A stretch of 64,000 nucleotides of DNA from assembly GCF_021134715.1 (NCBI RefSeq), contig NC_060019.1:11546001-11610000 (forward strand), written 5' to 3'. The stretch comes from Daphnia pulex. Lineage: Eukaryota > Arthropoda > Branchiopoda > Diplostraca > Daphniidae. The translations under genes were made by a program, and so were the position numbers. Positions 22,829 to 34,700 of this stretch are shown piece after piece. The notes beneath the pieces were generated by a model, which ran no database searches, was not told the origin of the DNA, and saw only the letters and a list, made by a program, of their open reading frames with translations. Each line of letters begins with the position of its first letter. Position 1 is the stretch's first letter.

Positions 22829-25800
22829 GACAACAAGAACAAGTAGTAATCTTCAACGTTACAATTTTGTTTCCTCGTCAAGTCGTCAGTCACAACATGT
22901 CAAGTCAAACCTATTCCTGTTGTGCTGTTGACATTTCATGAACTAACATTTGGCGGTAATGTCAAATTCAAAAGAAAGCAGACACCTGGCGGATGAAACT
23001 GATACAATTATCGCTGCGTTAGCAAGGCCGGCAAGGCGTTAGAAGGGCTATTATTTTATTACTTATTAAAATTAGTGATTTTTTATGAAAAAAAAATATA
23101 AAATGTTAATTCTTTGTTAAACATCAACATTTTAGGTAATTCCTGCTTCCTAAGTCATTAGTCTATTTTATTTTAATAAAAAGAGTGCGCTTATAGGTCT
23201 AATATTAATTCCTTTATTTAAAACCCTGTAGGCCTGTATAATTCAAGTAACAAAAAATATGTAAGAAATAAATTGCGCGGCTTTTATGTAAATGGCATAA
23301 ATGATGCACTATACACTATTATAGTGTGCATACAATACTTCCCCACATTACAATAATGTAGAGCGATGAACGGAATAAGAGAGGTAAAATGGTATTTGCC
23401 TTCAAAACGAAAACGACAATGTAAAGAAAAGTGACAAATGGTTTATTCTTTGACACACTATAGAGACTAGACTCCTCTTGAAATTTATGTGAAAGCATAA
23501 CATTGGACCAATAGGCTGAAGAGGCACTTTCTACAATGGGGACGGGGCCAATAGCGTCAGGTGTATTATCCCCTATAGAAGAAAAGTCATCAATTTTATC
23601 TTTCACCAGCGCATATATACGTTAGTCTTCTGTCATACTCTCTAACCTCAGTTTTGGTTCACTTGTAGCCTATTATTTAGTTGGGGTGGACGAGAAATGC
23701 ATTTGTATGGTATTACCGTCTTCTATTAGTAGCTAGGGCTGCTAGTACTTTAATTGTTCTTATTCTTATTTCCGAATGGAATTACGTTATTATTTTCGGT
23801 TTATTATAGCCTATTACATAAAGAATTCCCCGACCTCTAACTTTTAACGTATATGATGTCTAATAAACTTGGCTTGTAAACATTAGACTAATTATAGGCT
23901 ATAATTACTAGTTAGGAGCATAATATTATTGACAAAAAATAATAAAATTGGCTAAAAAATATATAAAATAAAAAAGAAATAAAAGAGAAGGAATAAAAAA
24001 ACAAAAAATTAAAAAGTAAAAACAGCGAATAGTCATTACTCATAGCTCACCAGCAGGGGGGTTTCGATACGTTTGTTCCGAGAAAAAAGGTTGAAACGAA
24101 TCGTCGCATTTTGCTCGAGTCTCCCTTCCTCGCCATTCCTTATCCATTTCCGTATCCATTTCATTCTTGCTTGCAGCAGGTATATACTGAAAATTTCTAA
24201 TTTATTTAAAGCAAATTCGAGTTTCTTGTTGAATTTATCAGTCCTGGTCAATTGATGAGAAGCATAAGTCTATATAGGCCTACAGTATTAAAGAGTGGCT
24301 CGTCCATACGTTGCATGTTTTTTGTAGGCCGGTGCTATGTTTTCACAAAGATTGGTGAATAGGGAAATAGAACGAGTTCTACAGTCTGTGAAAAATGAAT
24401 GTAATCGTAATATCTTATCAGGGCATCAAAGATAAGAAAGTAGTTATTGCAAGGATTTAGCGCTATAAGAATCTTGGAAAAGATTAGGCCATTGTTTTGA
24501 TTCCAGATTTCTTGCTTCGGCATATCACGAACCAACAGCAGCCCGTGGATTTGGAATCGAGGCGGCACGCTTTAAAACGTTCCGAAAGACAGCAGCGAGT
24601 GCTGCAACGGTTTCTCTGTGCCCCGATGTCAGGCTTATACCATGCACCATTCTTCGTTTCATGCTTTCTTGTTTTCCAGTCTTAATGATGCCGTAGTGAT
24701 ATTGCCCTTTTACCTTCTTCCTCATCGATTCTTGAGGCCGCTGCTGCTGTGCTGGATCCATGTAGTGATGGCGGCAACCATCAACAGCCGACCTCTTCTT
24801 TTTTTTTTCTTTTGAAAAGCCAACGAATGTAATGATGGCGGCATTTTACCGTACAATTATGAACGGATCGAAATCGATTTCCATGTTATATAGGCTATTT
24901 CTTTAGTATTCGTCGGTATTCGTTATACTTCCTGTTTTCAACCTGGAGCCATCGAAAGCAGTTTTCAGTTTTGTCAAAGCTACTAGCGATCAGTAATGGA
25001 ACGATACCTTAAGGTATTTACGAATGTATATTTTCCATTGTTTCTTTATTAAATATGAAAACTACTATAAAATGTTATCTGTATATCTATTACAAGTTGA
25101 ATAAGTGGAAGCTAATATATCAGCAAGTGGGAATATAGGATTCGATTGTGCGGCTACAACCGGTAGCGACATGACGTTGCAATAAGAATCCTATTGTTGT
25201 TTTAGACAAATTTAGAAATTCCTATCCGGCAGCCTGATATTAGAAAGACCAAGGTAACAATAATCGCTATAATGGGAATCGATTGTGTAAAAGATGTGTA
25301 GTCCGATGTAGCCTGTGTATATATAGGCTATAGACGACGAAGATCCTTTGAATGAAGAAATAAGAAATAGACAGCAGCAACCACATAATAAAAATTGAAG
25401 AAGAAGAACGGTCCTCTATTGTGTTGCTTGTTGAACATGTTTTTCGATTGTGTACTGAAAAGAGACAATGCAGCACAGGTGTAGACCAATAAGAATTGGT
25501 GCATTTGATTAGCTTGGCGGCGATTGGCTGGCACCAGCCATCAGGTAGGAAATGACATCATCGATTCTACCATCAAGACTTGACCAATACCCGCAGTTGT
25601 ATTATCTATTTCTCTTTCTATGCCGAAATATTGCTGCGATGCATGAGGTCCCGCCCTTGTGTGTGTATCTCCGTGGTATTGCTGCTCCTGCGTTGGTTCA
25701 TCCACTTTCCAGGTAATTGTGTGGGAAGTCTCTTATTTTGAGGCTACATCATTCCCAGTAGTCGGTCAGTTGAGGTCGAGACATCGATACGAAAAGAATA

Positions 25801-26066
25801 TTTTGTAAAATCTTTCATCTCACATAGATGTTATACATAGCCTACATCATAAGGACGCGGAACGTGGAAAACTAGGCTACAATGTTTGGAACCTGCTTCT
25901 ATCTCCCTCTTTCGTCCACTAATAATCCAGCGATTCCTACAAACGGTAGTTATACAAAAATTCTATAATAATACGTAACAAATAAATTACAGAATTAACG
26001 GTTATATTTAGATTTTTATTATTTCAAACTGAATCTTTAAAATTATGTTAATTTATTTTACTGTAG
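22829..26066. other. Intergenic between TUBGCP2 and the zinc-finger gene
   Basis: This AT-rich 3.2 kb stretch has no recognisable coding exon. One candidate upstream exon of the zinc-finger gene ends with a clean donor (cag then gtaatt) at about 25714; read in the compatible phase it gives a short hydrophobic peptide, so it may be non-coding. Frames on the minus strand at 24525-24761 and 23319-23606 were not recognised. Confidence 0.4.
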
Positions 26067-27809
26067 ATCTTCCTTTAGATTTGAGCTGTAAACCTAAGGG
26101 ATGTAAACGAAACTCAAACAATCCTTTTTACACAGAACTTCCGAAATCAAGCAAAAATAATAACCAAACAAAAGTAACGAGCATAACAAGAGAAGCTTTG
26201 GCATGCACATCACCTGCGCTTCCCGCTTCATTGCTTAAGTTGACTAAGACAAAGGATACTTTGGCTAAACTAGTCAGTGCCGACAATGCAAATGCTGAAT
26301 TGAGAGTAGTTTCATCAGCTGTGGAAACCGATTCAAATGAAAATTTATTCCTTCAAGAGAAAAAAATGTCCACAGCCGTTTCACTAACTTTACCAGCTAC
26401 AGAAAGTAACCAACCGAAGAGAAGTCGCGACAGAGCTCTTCTGCCTTGTCAAGTTTGCGGCAAATCATTCGACCGACCTTCGCTGTTAAAACGTCACATT
26501 CGTACTCACACTGGTGCTGGATTAATACAAAAAAACCAAAATGATCAGCATATAACTGCAGCAGGACTAAAATCTAGATTTATTGTTCCTGATTTCAGGT
26601 GAAAAACCACACGTATGCGATGTATGCGGAAAAGGATTTTCGACTTCTAGCTCGTTAAATACTCATAGAAGGATCCATAGTGGTGAAAAACCGCATCAAT
26701 GCCCTGTATGTGGTAAACGATTCACGGCTTCTTCGAATCTGTACTACCATCGGATGACTCACGTTAAAGTAAATGTTTTATCTAAACTTTACAATTGATA
26801 TGATTTTTTAAAAAATATTTTTATTTATGTATTATTCTAAAGCCGAACGAGCTTAGTCGGTTGTCGTTTTGCTTAGTAGGCCTACTGAATAACTTAATAT
26901 AGCCTGTACCTTTGCTTTTTGACTATTTTCTGATATAACGTAGGTTATTAGCGTCGGTTATCGTTTTATAGCTATCACTAGCTCTTTTACTCATCCATGT
27001 TGCAAGGCATTTAAAACAAAACAGAGAAGATCACGAGTCATCAAATCTGAACATGTTATTAATTCTGTTATTCTAGAAAATTACAATGGAATTAAAATAA
27101 ACGAGAATTAAATAATAAATGTCTGTTTCGCTTATCAGGAAAAACCTCACAAGTGCACAATGTGCCAAAAATCATTCCCCACACCAGGTGACTTGAAATC
27201 ACACATGTACGTACACAACGGCAGTTGGCCCTTTCAATGCAATATATGCAATCGAGGCTTCAGTAAGCAGACAAACTTGAGAAATCATCTTTTTCTCCAC
27301 ACAGGTAATTTTTAAAAAGTTCATTATCTGAATGGTAATAATTCGCATATAGCTACAGATTATAGCGCATTTTGTATGCGTTTCATTGAGTTTTAAATCA
27401 TACATCGTAAACCTTTCTTTTATGTATAGGAAAAAAGCCTCACAATTGCTCACAATGCGGGAAGTGTTTTGCCTTAGTCTGCAATTTAAGAGCTCACATA
27501 CGGACTCATTCTGAAACGGATTCTTGTCATCCCGACACAAACGCTGTTCAAATGAGCATCACTTCAGCTGTACAAGAACCGATCGTCCAATCACAGCAGG
27601 CGGGCATATCTTTTTCGGAACGAAAGCCGGAAATAGAAAACCGTTTACTCATCCCAACTCCTTGTCTAGCTGATCATATCTTATTCTGGCAAACTATCCA
27701 GCAACAGTTGACTACCAAAATATTATTACAGCAACAGCAGCAGGTTCAGACCCAGGATCTACATTTCATATCGTCCCCGTTTTGCCGTTCGAAAAAATTG
27801 TCAAAATAA
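26067..27809 (+). CDS. C2H2 zinc-finger transcription factor with PLDLS motif, 5' end open
   Basis: Four exons, 26067-26513, 26599-26768, 27139-27304 and 27430-27809, join in frame to about 386 residues plus an unknown beginning. The first starts directly with LPLDLSCKP, a match to the PxDLS motif that recruits the corepressor CtBP. After a Ser/Thr-rich stretch come six C2H2 fingers: [40 protein letters not shown] and CSQCGKCF. Standard TGEKP-type linkers join most of them; finger 3 to 4 uses HVKEKPHKC and 4 to 5 HNGSWPFQC. The tail is Gln-rich. A sequence-specific repressor is likely, but the family could not be named. An ATG at 26045 lies in what looks like a splice acceptor. AATAAA lies at 27937-27942. 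Confidence 0.85.
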
Positions 27810-29039
27810 TTCCGAATAATTCCAATAACTAAATAATAATGAAATAGTTCTATTATTATTATTTTTGAAATTACGAAAGCGGTAGCTAGCCCTTTGATGA
27901 TGATGCAGTGATTGCTGCATGCATGCAACAAACAATAATAAAACCAGCAAATGCCATATTTGTTTTTATTCAGACTCAAAAAGTAAGACATTTACATAAT
28001 GCTGGATTAAGAATCTTTTTGGTATTGCACCATTATTGGGGGTGTAATAAAAAAAAAATATATATACTTTTTTTGCTATTTCCTCTCTATATAGGCATAG
28101 ATAAAGTATAAAGAAGTGGTCTTTATCTGTGATATAGGGCTGTTCGACATCTTTTTTTACATTTGTTGCCATCGTGGCAACGCAGCATTCGAGTCAAAAT
28201 GATGTCTGTTACAATAGCCCGCCCCGCAATCATAATCGGTTCAAATCCGGGGAACTTTGGTCTAGCGTAAAATTGGACTCTTTTGCTATTCGCTTTCCTG
28301 TAGCTTAATCATCTGCCCGTAATAGATTTTATCGTGGGAAATCTGCCCAGTACTTGAAGATTTCGTCACCAAGGCGATGCTATAGACATCTGGTGGTGAT
28401 GCTGGTTGTTGCGTCATCAAAGATTGCGTCATCACGGCGACGGCATCTGGTGGTGATTTGTTTGGGCATGTTCCATTTTGGGGGAGGAGCCTGTGTTGAC
28501 ACATTATGCGTGACATGAATTAGCCCCTACCCCAAAAGCTTGTTCTTTTATTATATATGGATTGCAATTCAAAAGTACGCGACATAGCCAAAAGTCGTGC
28601 GCAGCTTACGCCAATGCGCACCACTGTGGCCTATAGCCGAACTAGAAATTGTTTTATGCTTGACTACTCCCATATTCTATGACCATGAGTGCGATCCGTG
28701 GGAGTAGTATGTGATATGTACATAGGTTGAGGTAGGGAGAACCCCTCTGATTTTTCAGATTTTTGTTTTCATTTTCCAAAGTAGTTATGACCCATTCTAA
28801 AAGTCTTTGGAAAGCCGAGAGGACCTTACTCAAATTAGGCGACTTTGGCTTTTTTGGAGTTGAATAGGGAAACGCGACTTTAAAAAAAAAGACCGGCATT
28901 AGCTTTATATCAGGTCTGATTTTCAATTTTTTTCATTTATTTTGAAGTCGGTTTTCTCTCGCACCAAAGAAAAACAAAGGGAAGGGAGCGGAAAAAAGGG
29001 GAATTCTACTCTTTCGTTTTTCAACTTAAAATGAAACTA
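27810..29039. other. Intergenic before the satellite arrays
   Basis: AATAAA at 27937-27942 closes the zinc-finger transcript. A 14 bp phrase, catctggtggtgat, occurs twice near 28388 and 28446. No coding exon was recognised. Confidence 0.4.
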
Positions 29040-30631
29040 CACGAAATGTCAACAAAAAATGATGAAAGTAGAATTTCAACCATGAATAACTTTTGAAATC
29101 CTATCGGGTAATGGAATATTTGTCCCTATACGTATTATGGACACTTTCCTAAAGGTTTTAAAGTTGAATTTTCGTTTGGGTAACGCGGATTTCGACCGTG
29201 GCACACTCCGAAAGTATTGAAATCGTAACACGAAAATTTCTCCAAAAAATGATGAAAGTGGATTTTCAACCATGAATAACTTTTGAAATCCTATCGGGTA
29301 ATGGAATATTTGTCCCTCTACGTATTATGGACACACCCTTGAAGGTTTTAAAGTTGAAATTTCGTTTGGGTAACGCGGATTTCGACCGTGGCACACTCCG
29401 AAAGTATTGAAATCGTAACACGAAAATTTCTCCAAAAAATGATGAAAGTAGATTTTCAACCATGAATAACTTTTGAAATCCTATTGGGTAATGGAATATT
29501 TGCCCCTCTGCGTATTATGGACACTCCCTTGAAGGTTTTAAAGTTGAAGTTTCGTTTGGGTAACGCGGATTTCGACCGTGGCACACTCCGAAAGTATTGA
29601 AATCGTAACACGAAAATTTCTCCAAAAAATGATGAAAGTAGATTTTCAACCATGAATAACTTTTGAAATCCTATCGGGTAATGGAATATTTGTCCCTCTA
29701 CGTATTATGGACAATCCCTTGAAGGTTTTAAAGTTGAAATTTCGTTTGGGTAACGCGGATTTCGACCGTGGCACACTCCGAAAGTATTGAAATCGTAACA
29801 CGAAAATTTCTCCAAAAAATGATGAAAGTAAAATTTCAACCATGAATAACTTTTGAAATCCTATTGGGTAATGGAATATTTGCCCCTCAACGTATTATGG
29901 ACAATCCCTTGAAGGTTTTAAAGTTGAAATTTCGTTTGGGTAACGCGGATTTCGACCGTGGCACACTCCCAAAGTATTGAAATCGTAACACGAAAATTTC
30001 TCCAAAAAATGATGAAAGTAGAATTTCAACCATGAATAACTTTTGAAATCCTATCGGGTAATAATGAAATATTTGTCCCTATACGTATTATGGACACTTT
30101 CCTAAAGTTTTTAAAGTTGAATTTTCGTTTGGGTAACGCGGATTTCGACCGTGGCACACTCCGAAAGTATTGAAATCGTAACACGAAAATTTCTCCAAAA
30201 AATGATGAAAGTAGAATTTCAACCATGAATAACTTTTGAAATCCTATTGGGTAATGGAATATTTGCCCCTCAACGTATTATGGACACTCCCTTGAAGGTT
30301 TTAAAGTTGAAATTTCGTTTGGGTAACGCGGATTTCGACCGTGGCACACTCCGAAAGTATTGAAATCGTAACACGAAAATTTCTCCAAAAAATGATGAAA
30401 GTAGAATTTCAACCATGAATAACTTTTGAAATCCTATTGGGTAATGAAATATTTGTCCCTATACGTATTATGGACACTTTCCTAAAGGTTTTAAAGTTGA
30501 ATTTTCGTTTGGGTAACGCGGATTTCGACCGTGGCACACTCCGAAAGTATTGAAATCGTAACACGAAAATTTCTCCAAAAAATGATGAAAGTAGAATTTC
30601 AACCATGAATAACTTTTGAAATCCTATCGGG
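29040..30631. repeat. Satellite array, 190 bp period, about 8.4 units
   Basis: Eight full head-to-tail units of 190 bp (one of 193 bp through a 3-base insertion near 30061) and a partial end. Landmarks in each unit are catgaataacttttgaaat, gtattatggaca, gtttgggtaacgcggatttc and tccaaaaaatgatgaaagta. Units fall in two subtypes by the segment after tattatggaca: ctttcctaaag (units 1, 6 and 8) and a form ending cccttgaagg (units 2, 3, 4, 5 and 7). A 65-codon minus-strand frame recurs in most units, but the period is not a multiple of three and each copy stops in the next unit, so it is unlikely to be coding. Confidence 0.95.
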
Positions 30632-30935
30632 GTTCATAATTAGAACATGACAAAGTTCACATTTAGAATAAGATTCATAGAAAATCTTCCAGGAACTGCG
30701 AAAAAACTCTTTTCTGAGATTGAAGTTGCTATAGTATTTATTTCACTTGTTAAAACCATTTCTTTATTGACTGATTCAACACGAAAAATACCATTACATG
30801 TTATAGGAAAGGTCTCCACCACAATTTGGAAATATTCAGGCTAGAACTTTGGGACGTTTTTTTGTTTTTTCTTCAACACCAATGCAACCTGTCACATAAA
30901 AAGAGTTTTCTCTTATAATTATTGTAAAATAGAGT
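30632..30935. other. Spacer between the two satellite arrays
   Basis: This unique sequence of about 300 bp has one short frame on each strand, neither recognisable. Confidence 0.35.
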
Positions 30936-31340
30936 ATTCTACACTGATTGAATATTTGGGACCTAGGTAATAGAAGATTCCTCCCTTAACCTATTGAGAC
31001 TTAGTTTTAATTTTGGTTTAGAGTACTAAGCCTGTGCTGTAACTTTAAAGTCATGAAATCACATAAATAATGGCAGAAAAAACTTCAAATGCTCATAACT
31101 TTTGGAATTTATTTTGGTGTTTGAATATTTGTGAGTTAGGAAATAAATAACCACACCTTGAACCTTTTGAGGCTTAGTTTTCATTTTGGTGTTCGGTACT
31201 AAGCCTTTGGTGTGACCGCAAAGTCTTGAAAACACAAAAATGATGGCATAAAAAAAATGCCAATGCTCATAACTTTTGAAATTCATTCTGGTGTTTGAAT
31301 ATTTGGGAACTAAGTAATAGAATACAGCCCCCTGAACCTT
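30936..31340. repeat. Diverged satellite, about 174 bp period, 2.3 units
   Basis: Three copies of the phrase tgaatatttg at 30949, 31122 and 31296 are spaced 173 and 174 bp. Each is followed by a variant of (t)tagaa...cct(t)aacct. Between them lie ctaagcct, aaagtc and gctcataacttttg in matching positions. The phrase cataacttttgaaattca links this array to the 190 bp satellite next door. Confidence 0.75.
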
Positions 31341-31374
31341 GGTCTCTCTAAAACGTAGAGTGTTAAATATTCAA

Positions 31375-31410
31375 TTACCAAAATGAATTTCAAAAGTTAT
31401 TCATGTTTGA
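31375..31410 (-). repeat. Inverted fragment of the satellite
   Basis: The phrase tttcaaaagttattcatg at about 31387-31404 is the exact reverse complement of catgaataacttttgaaa found in every 190 bp unit. It lies in opposite orientation, just right of the second array. Confidence 0.7.
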
Positions 31411-31691
31411 AAATGTAGGGCTACTTTTAACACTTTTGGTTGACATTTACTGATTATTCCAACACTCAATACCAAATATGAACGGTATTTTCTTTATTAA
31501 AAATTTTTAAGCTCAAATGATGATGCTGACACGGATAGAAATAAAGTTCATTTTGATTCCTATGTTCTTTATGTTTTGTTTGCCCGATTGAATTCTAGGA
31601 CGATCAATTGCAGCCAACAAAACTTGTAGCAAAGTACTGCAAACCCCCGCTACGGTGCGCACTGCCACATGCCGCACTGCCGAAGCGTTAG

Positions 31692-31747
31692 ACCATGAAG
31701 TACAGACCAGAGCGTTAGACCACGAAGTGCATTCTGTACTTCATGGT
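31692..31747. repeat. 15 bp inverted repeat with 26-nt loop
   Basis: accatgaagtacaga (31692-31706) and tctgtacttcatggt (31733-31747) are perfect reverse complements. The loop contains a near-copy of the left arm (gcgttagaccacgaagt), so the segment combines a direct and an inverted duplication. Confidence 0.7.
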
Positions 31748-34700
31748 TAGACGAATCAATTCCGCTGCTCCCCTTGCTCCACCGCTGCCACCTCCGTTTT
31801 CTTTCCAAAATAATATTTTCAAATATTACTGTTTTCAAATATTACTTAAGTAATATTACAGTAATATTTTTCGAATGGAAACGTATCTATCAATAGCAAT
31901 GCATTGCAAATGCAAACAATCGATGAAAGCCTTTCTGCCGATTGAAACCGCTAGATGGCGCATGGCGCTTTAGTCATGTAGTATTGTTTGTTGATGATAC
32001 TGATTCAAATAAAATTCTTAAAAAATAAATGTCCCTAGTCGAGAGCTATGAATTTAGGGGCGTCACTTGGCGTTCCGTAGAGAAATGCTTTTAAGATTTT
32101 GTAGTTGATTTTTTCGATTTTAGCGTATACCTTCCTCCTCATAGTTTATATAGCGAAAAATTCGCCGAAATAATTATGAACTAATTAATCAATTCGCGGT
32201 TTATTTTGACTAGTCGTAATTGCGTAACAACTAGGCTATCGATTGCGTTGCTTTGTAATTTTTCGTATCAGCAAAATTGAAATTGGGTACTTTTAGTACG
32301 TAATAAACTTATTAGAACATATAAACAGAAGCAAGCTTATTTAAATTACGGCAGTATTCCGTATTCGGCAGTTTGTTTTCCCGTTGGTGCAACGCCCGTG
32401 ATTCAATCGGTAACGATGAACGAAGGAAACGGGTGATAATGATATAAAGGAAATATTGAATTCTGGGTAGATTGATAAGTGACAGTGCTGTTGATTTAGA
32501 GCGCCGAGAAAAAAATTCACTCTTCTCTGGGTGACTGTGACTAAAGGTGAGAGAGAAAGGGCGAGTGATGAGAAAAAGGCGAGGCGCGAATTGAAATCAA
32601 ATGCGAAGCGAACGTTGCTTGGTATATGTAAATGATCTCTGAGTTTCACTGGTGGACAACATCGGCGACTGTGTGCAATCCCGATGGATGCTGGATCCCT
32701 AAATTGTGCTAATGGTACTCAGGTGTTCCAGCCCTATCTATTTTTCCGTTCTTCCTCTTTCCCTCCTATATACCTAATGCCATGGATTTCCCACTTAAAT
32801 CCCCGATCGAGTTGAAAAACCGGGGACCATCCCAATGAGAGGTTTTTGCTCTCTTTTTTCATTGCTCGGATCAGCTCGAGCCAAAATCAATGGCAATATA
32901 TAGGCCTATAGATTGAGCCCAAAGGTCTTTATGGGCTACTCCATGGTGGTAGGGCCTACTGTTCGGCCGCTCTATGACGAACCGATTCAGAGACGGAGAG
33001 AAATCAGCCAGTCAGCAGCGCGAACTTGAGAGCACACAAGAACTAGAGCTCAGCACGAGAGAAAGATCGAGAGACGGAACGAAACCTTGAGGCTATTGAC
33101 AGTCTTCCTTAATTGGACGTAATTTAACCTTTTCCGATCGGCTCCTTTGAAGTCAGAGACCTCGGCAGGTGTTCATCGTTTTGAAGGAGCTCAGGTCTCC
33201 TCCTTCTCCTCCGCCCTCTTTTTTTTCTATTCCCTCTCCCTCTTTCAATTCTTCTTCTTTCATTTTTCTTTCTTTTTGATTTGATATGCGTCAGCCAAGC
33301 CAAGGAAAAACAGGCATAAGAAAGAGAGAGAGAGAGAGCTGCAATAGAAGAGAACAAAAATGAAATAGACGAAGAAAGATCAAGTATATATATGTACATG
33401 AAAACCTATATAGCGAGTATATACGTATAAGTTGTATTGCAGCGCTACTTTGAGCTGTTTTGCTACACGAAACAGAGAGGAACCAGCTCGAGGCCCTTTC
33501 TTTTGTGTTTGCGCGTCCGCGTATATTTGTGTCTTGTTCGGTTCTATGAACGAGGAGCGGCACGCAGCTAATTCATCATACATCGGGACTTTGGAGAGCA
33601 GCACGCTGTTCCTGATGATGAATACGTATATGTATATACGTAGTACTTATAAAGAGCCATCGCTATACATAACCGCTTTTGCCCAGAAGACGCCATGCCG
33701 CAAAAGATATTCTTTTCTCTTTTCCTCCGGTTTTGGTTTTGGTTTCGGTATTTTATTTTTTGTATCATTTGTGTTTTTATTCTTTATTTCTGGAAGCAAT
33801 CTACAAGACGCGATATTGACTGTCACTCTTGTGGTGAAATAAGGGCGGCGGTAAAGGGTATACCTGTACCTAATATATAGCAGCAGAACAAACTGATATC
33901 AAGCAATTATTAAACTAATTCGATCCCTATATATTTCGGTGCGCTTTGTTGGTATGCACACAGGTTCAAGAAACGAAGGCAGCAAGCCAACAGCAGATAT
34001 GATGGCGGGGATGTAGAGAATAAAAAAAAAAAGAACGAAGGAAAGAGAGAGAGAGAGTTGAAATTAGATTAGATAAGAAGCGAATTCCAGTCCAGCAGCG
34101 GGCTTACAGCAACTGCATTCTTTTTTTTTTTCTTTTTCTGGTCAAATCAGAACTGAAATCCGGTCATCAAGACTATAATAATAATGATGGGCTCGTCTAA
34201 TTTGGTTTATCCATTGAGATATGAAGCGAGATACGTATATACATATTACATAGCATCGCGAGCTCAATAGTTATTTATATAACGTTACGCAAAAGTCTTG
34301 CAATATGTTATGATATACACAGTATGATTGAATGAAAAGTATAGTACTTTGTTTGTCGGCCTTTATTCGATGCTAGCTCGTGACTAGAAGACATGAAATT
34401 GTTATAAAGTTTTCCTTTGTATGTTAAGTACCTATAATCTACTTGATAGTGTAGCCATCATGCAAGCATCCTCATTCGTTCTTGCTTTGATCATTTTCCT
34501 AAGCATGCTGAGTCTGTAATCATCTCAAATCCGACCGAAATCATGAAAGCTATGTTGCAGCTACGCTTGTATTGCTGCTCTGTCCACAGCTCTATCCACA
34601 GTTCTATATAGGCTATATGCTTTTATATTTACTTCGTTTGCTCGAATTCGGTTATGCCATATAGAAATAGATCCCTATGTAATACAGTATAATAGAAACT

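Noticed and set aside
24525-24761. 78-codon minus-strand frame
   Set aside because: No recognisable domain, no paralogue in the window and no convincing splice sites.
28235-28260. tRNA-like B box (ggttcaaatcc)
   Set aside because: The T-stem pairs only partly, no matching acceptor stem or A box lies at the right distance upstream, and no cloverleaf can be drawn.
28725-28745. let-7-like phrase (ggttgaggtaggg)
   Set aside because: It departs from the let-7 seed-plus-body after the first bases, and no hairpin partner arm was seen.
29076-30606. Recurring 65-codon minus-strand frame in the satellite
   Set aside because: It follows from the repeat itself. The 190 bp period is not a multiple of three, several units lose the frame, and no signal for expression is visible.
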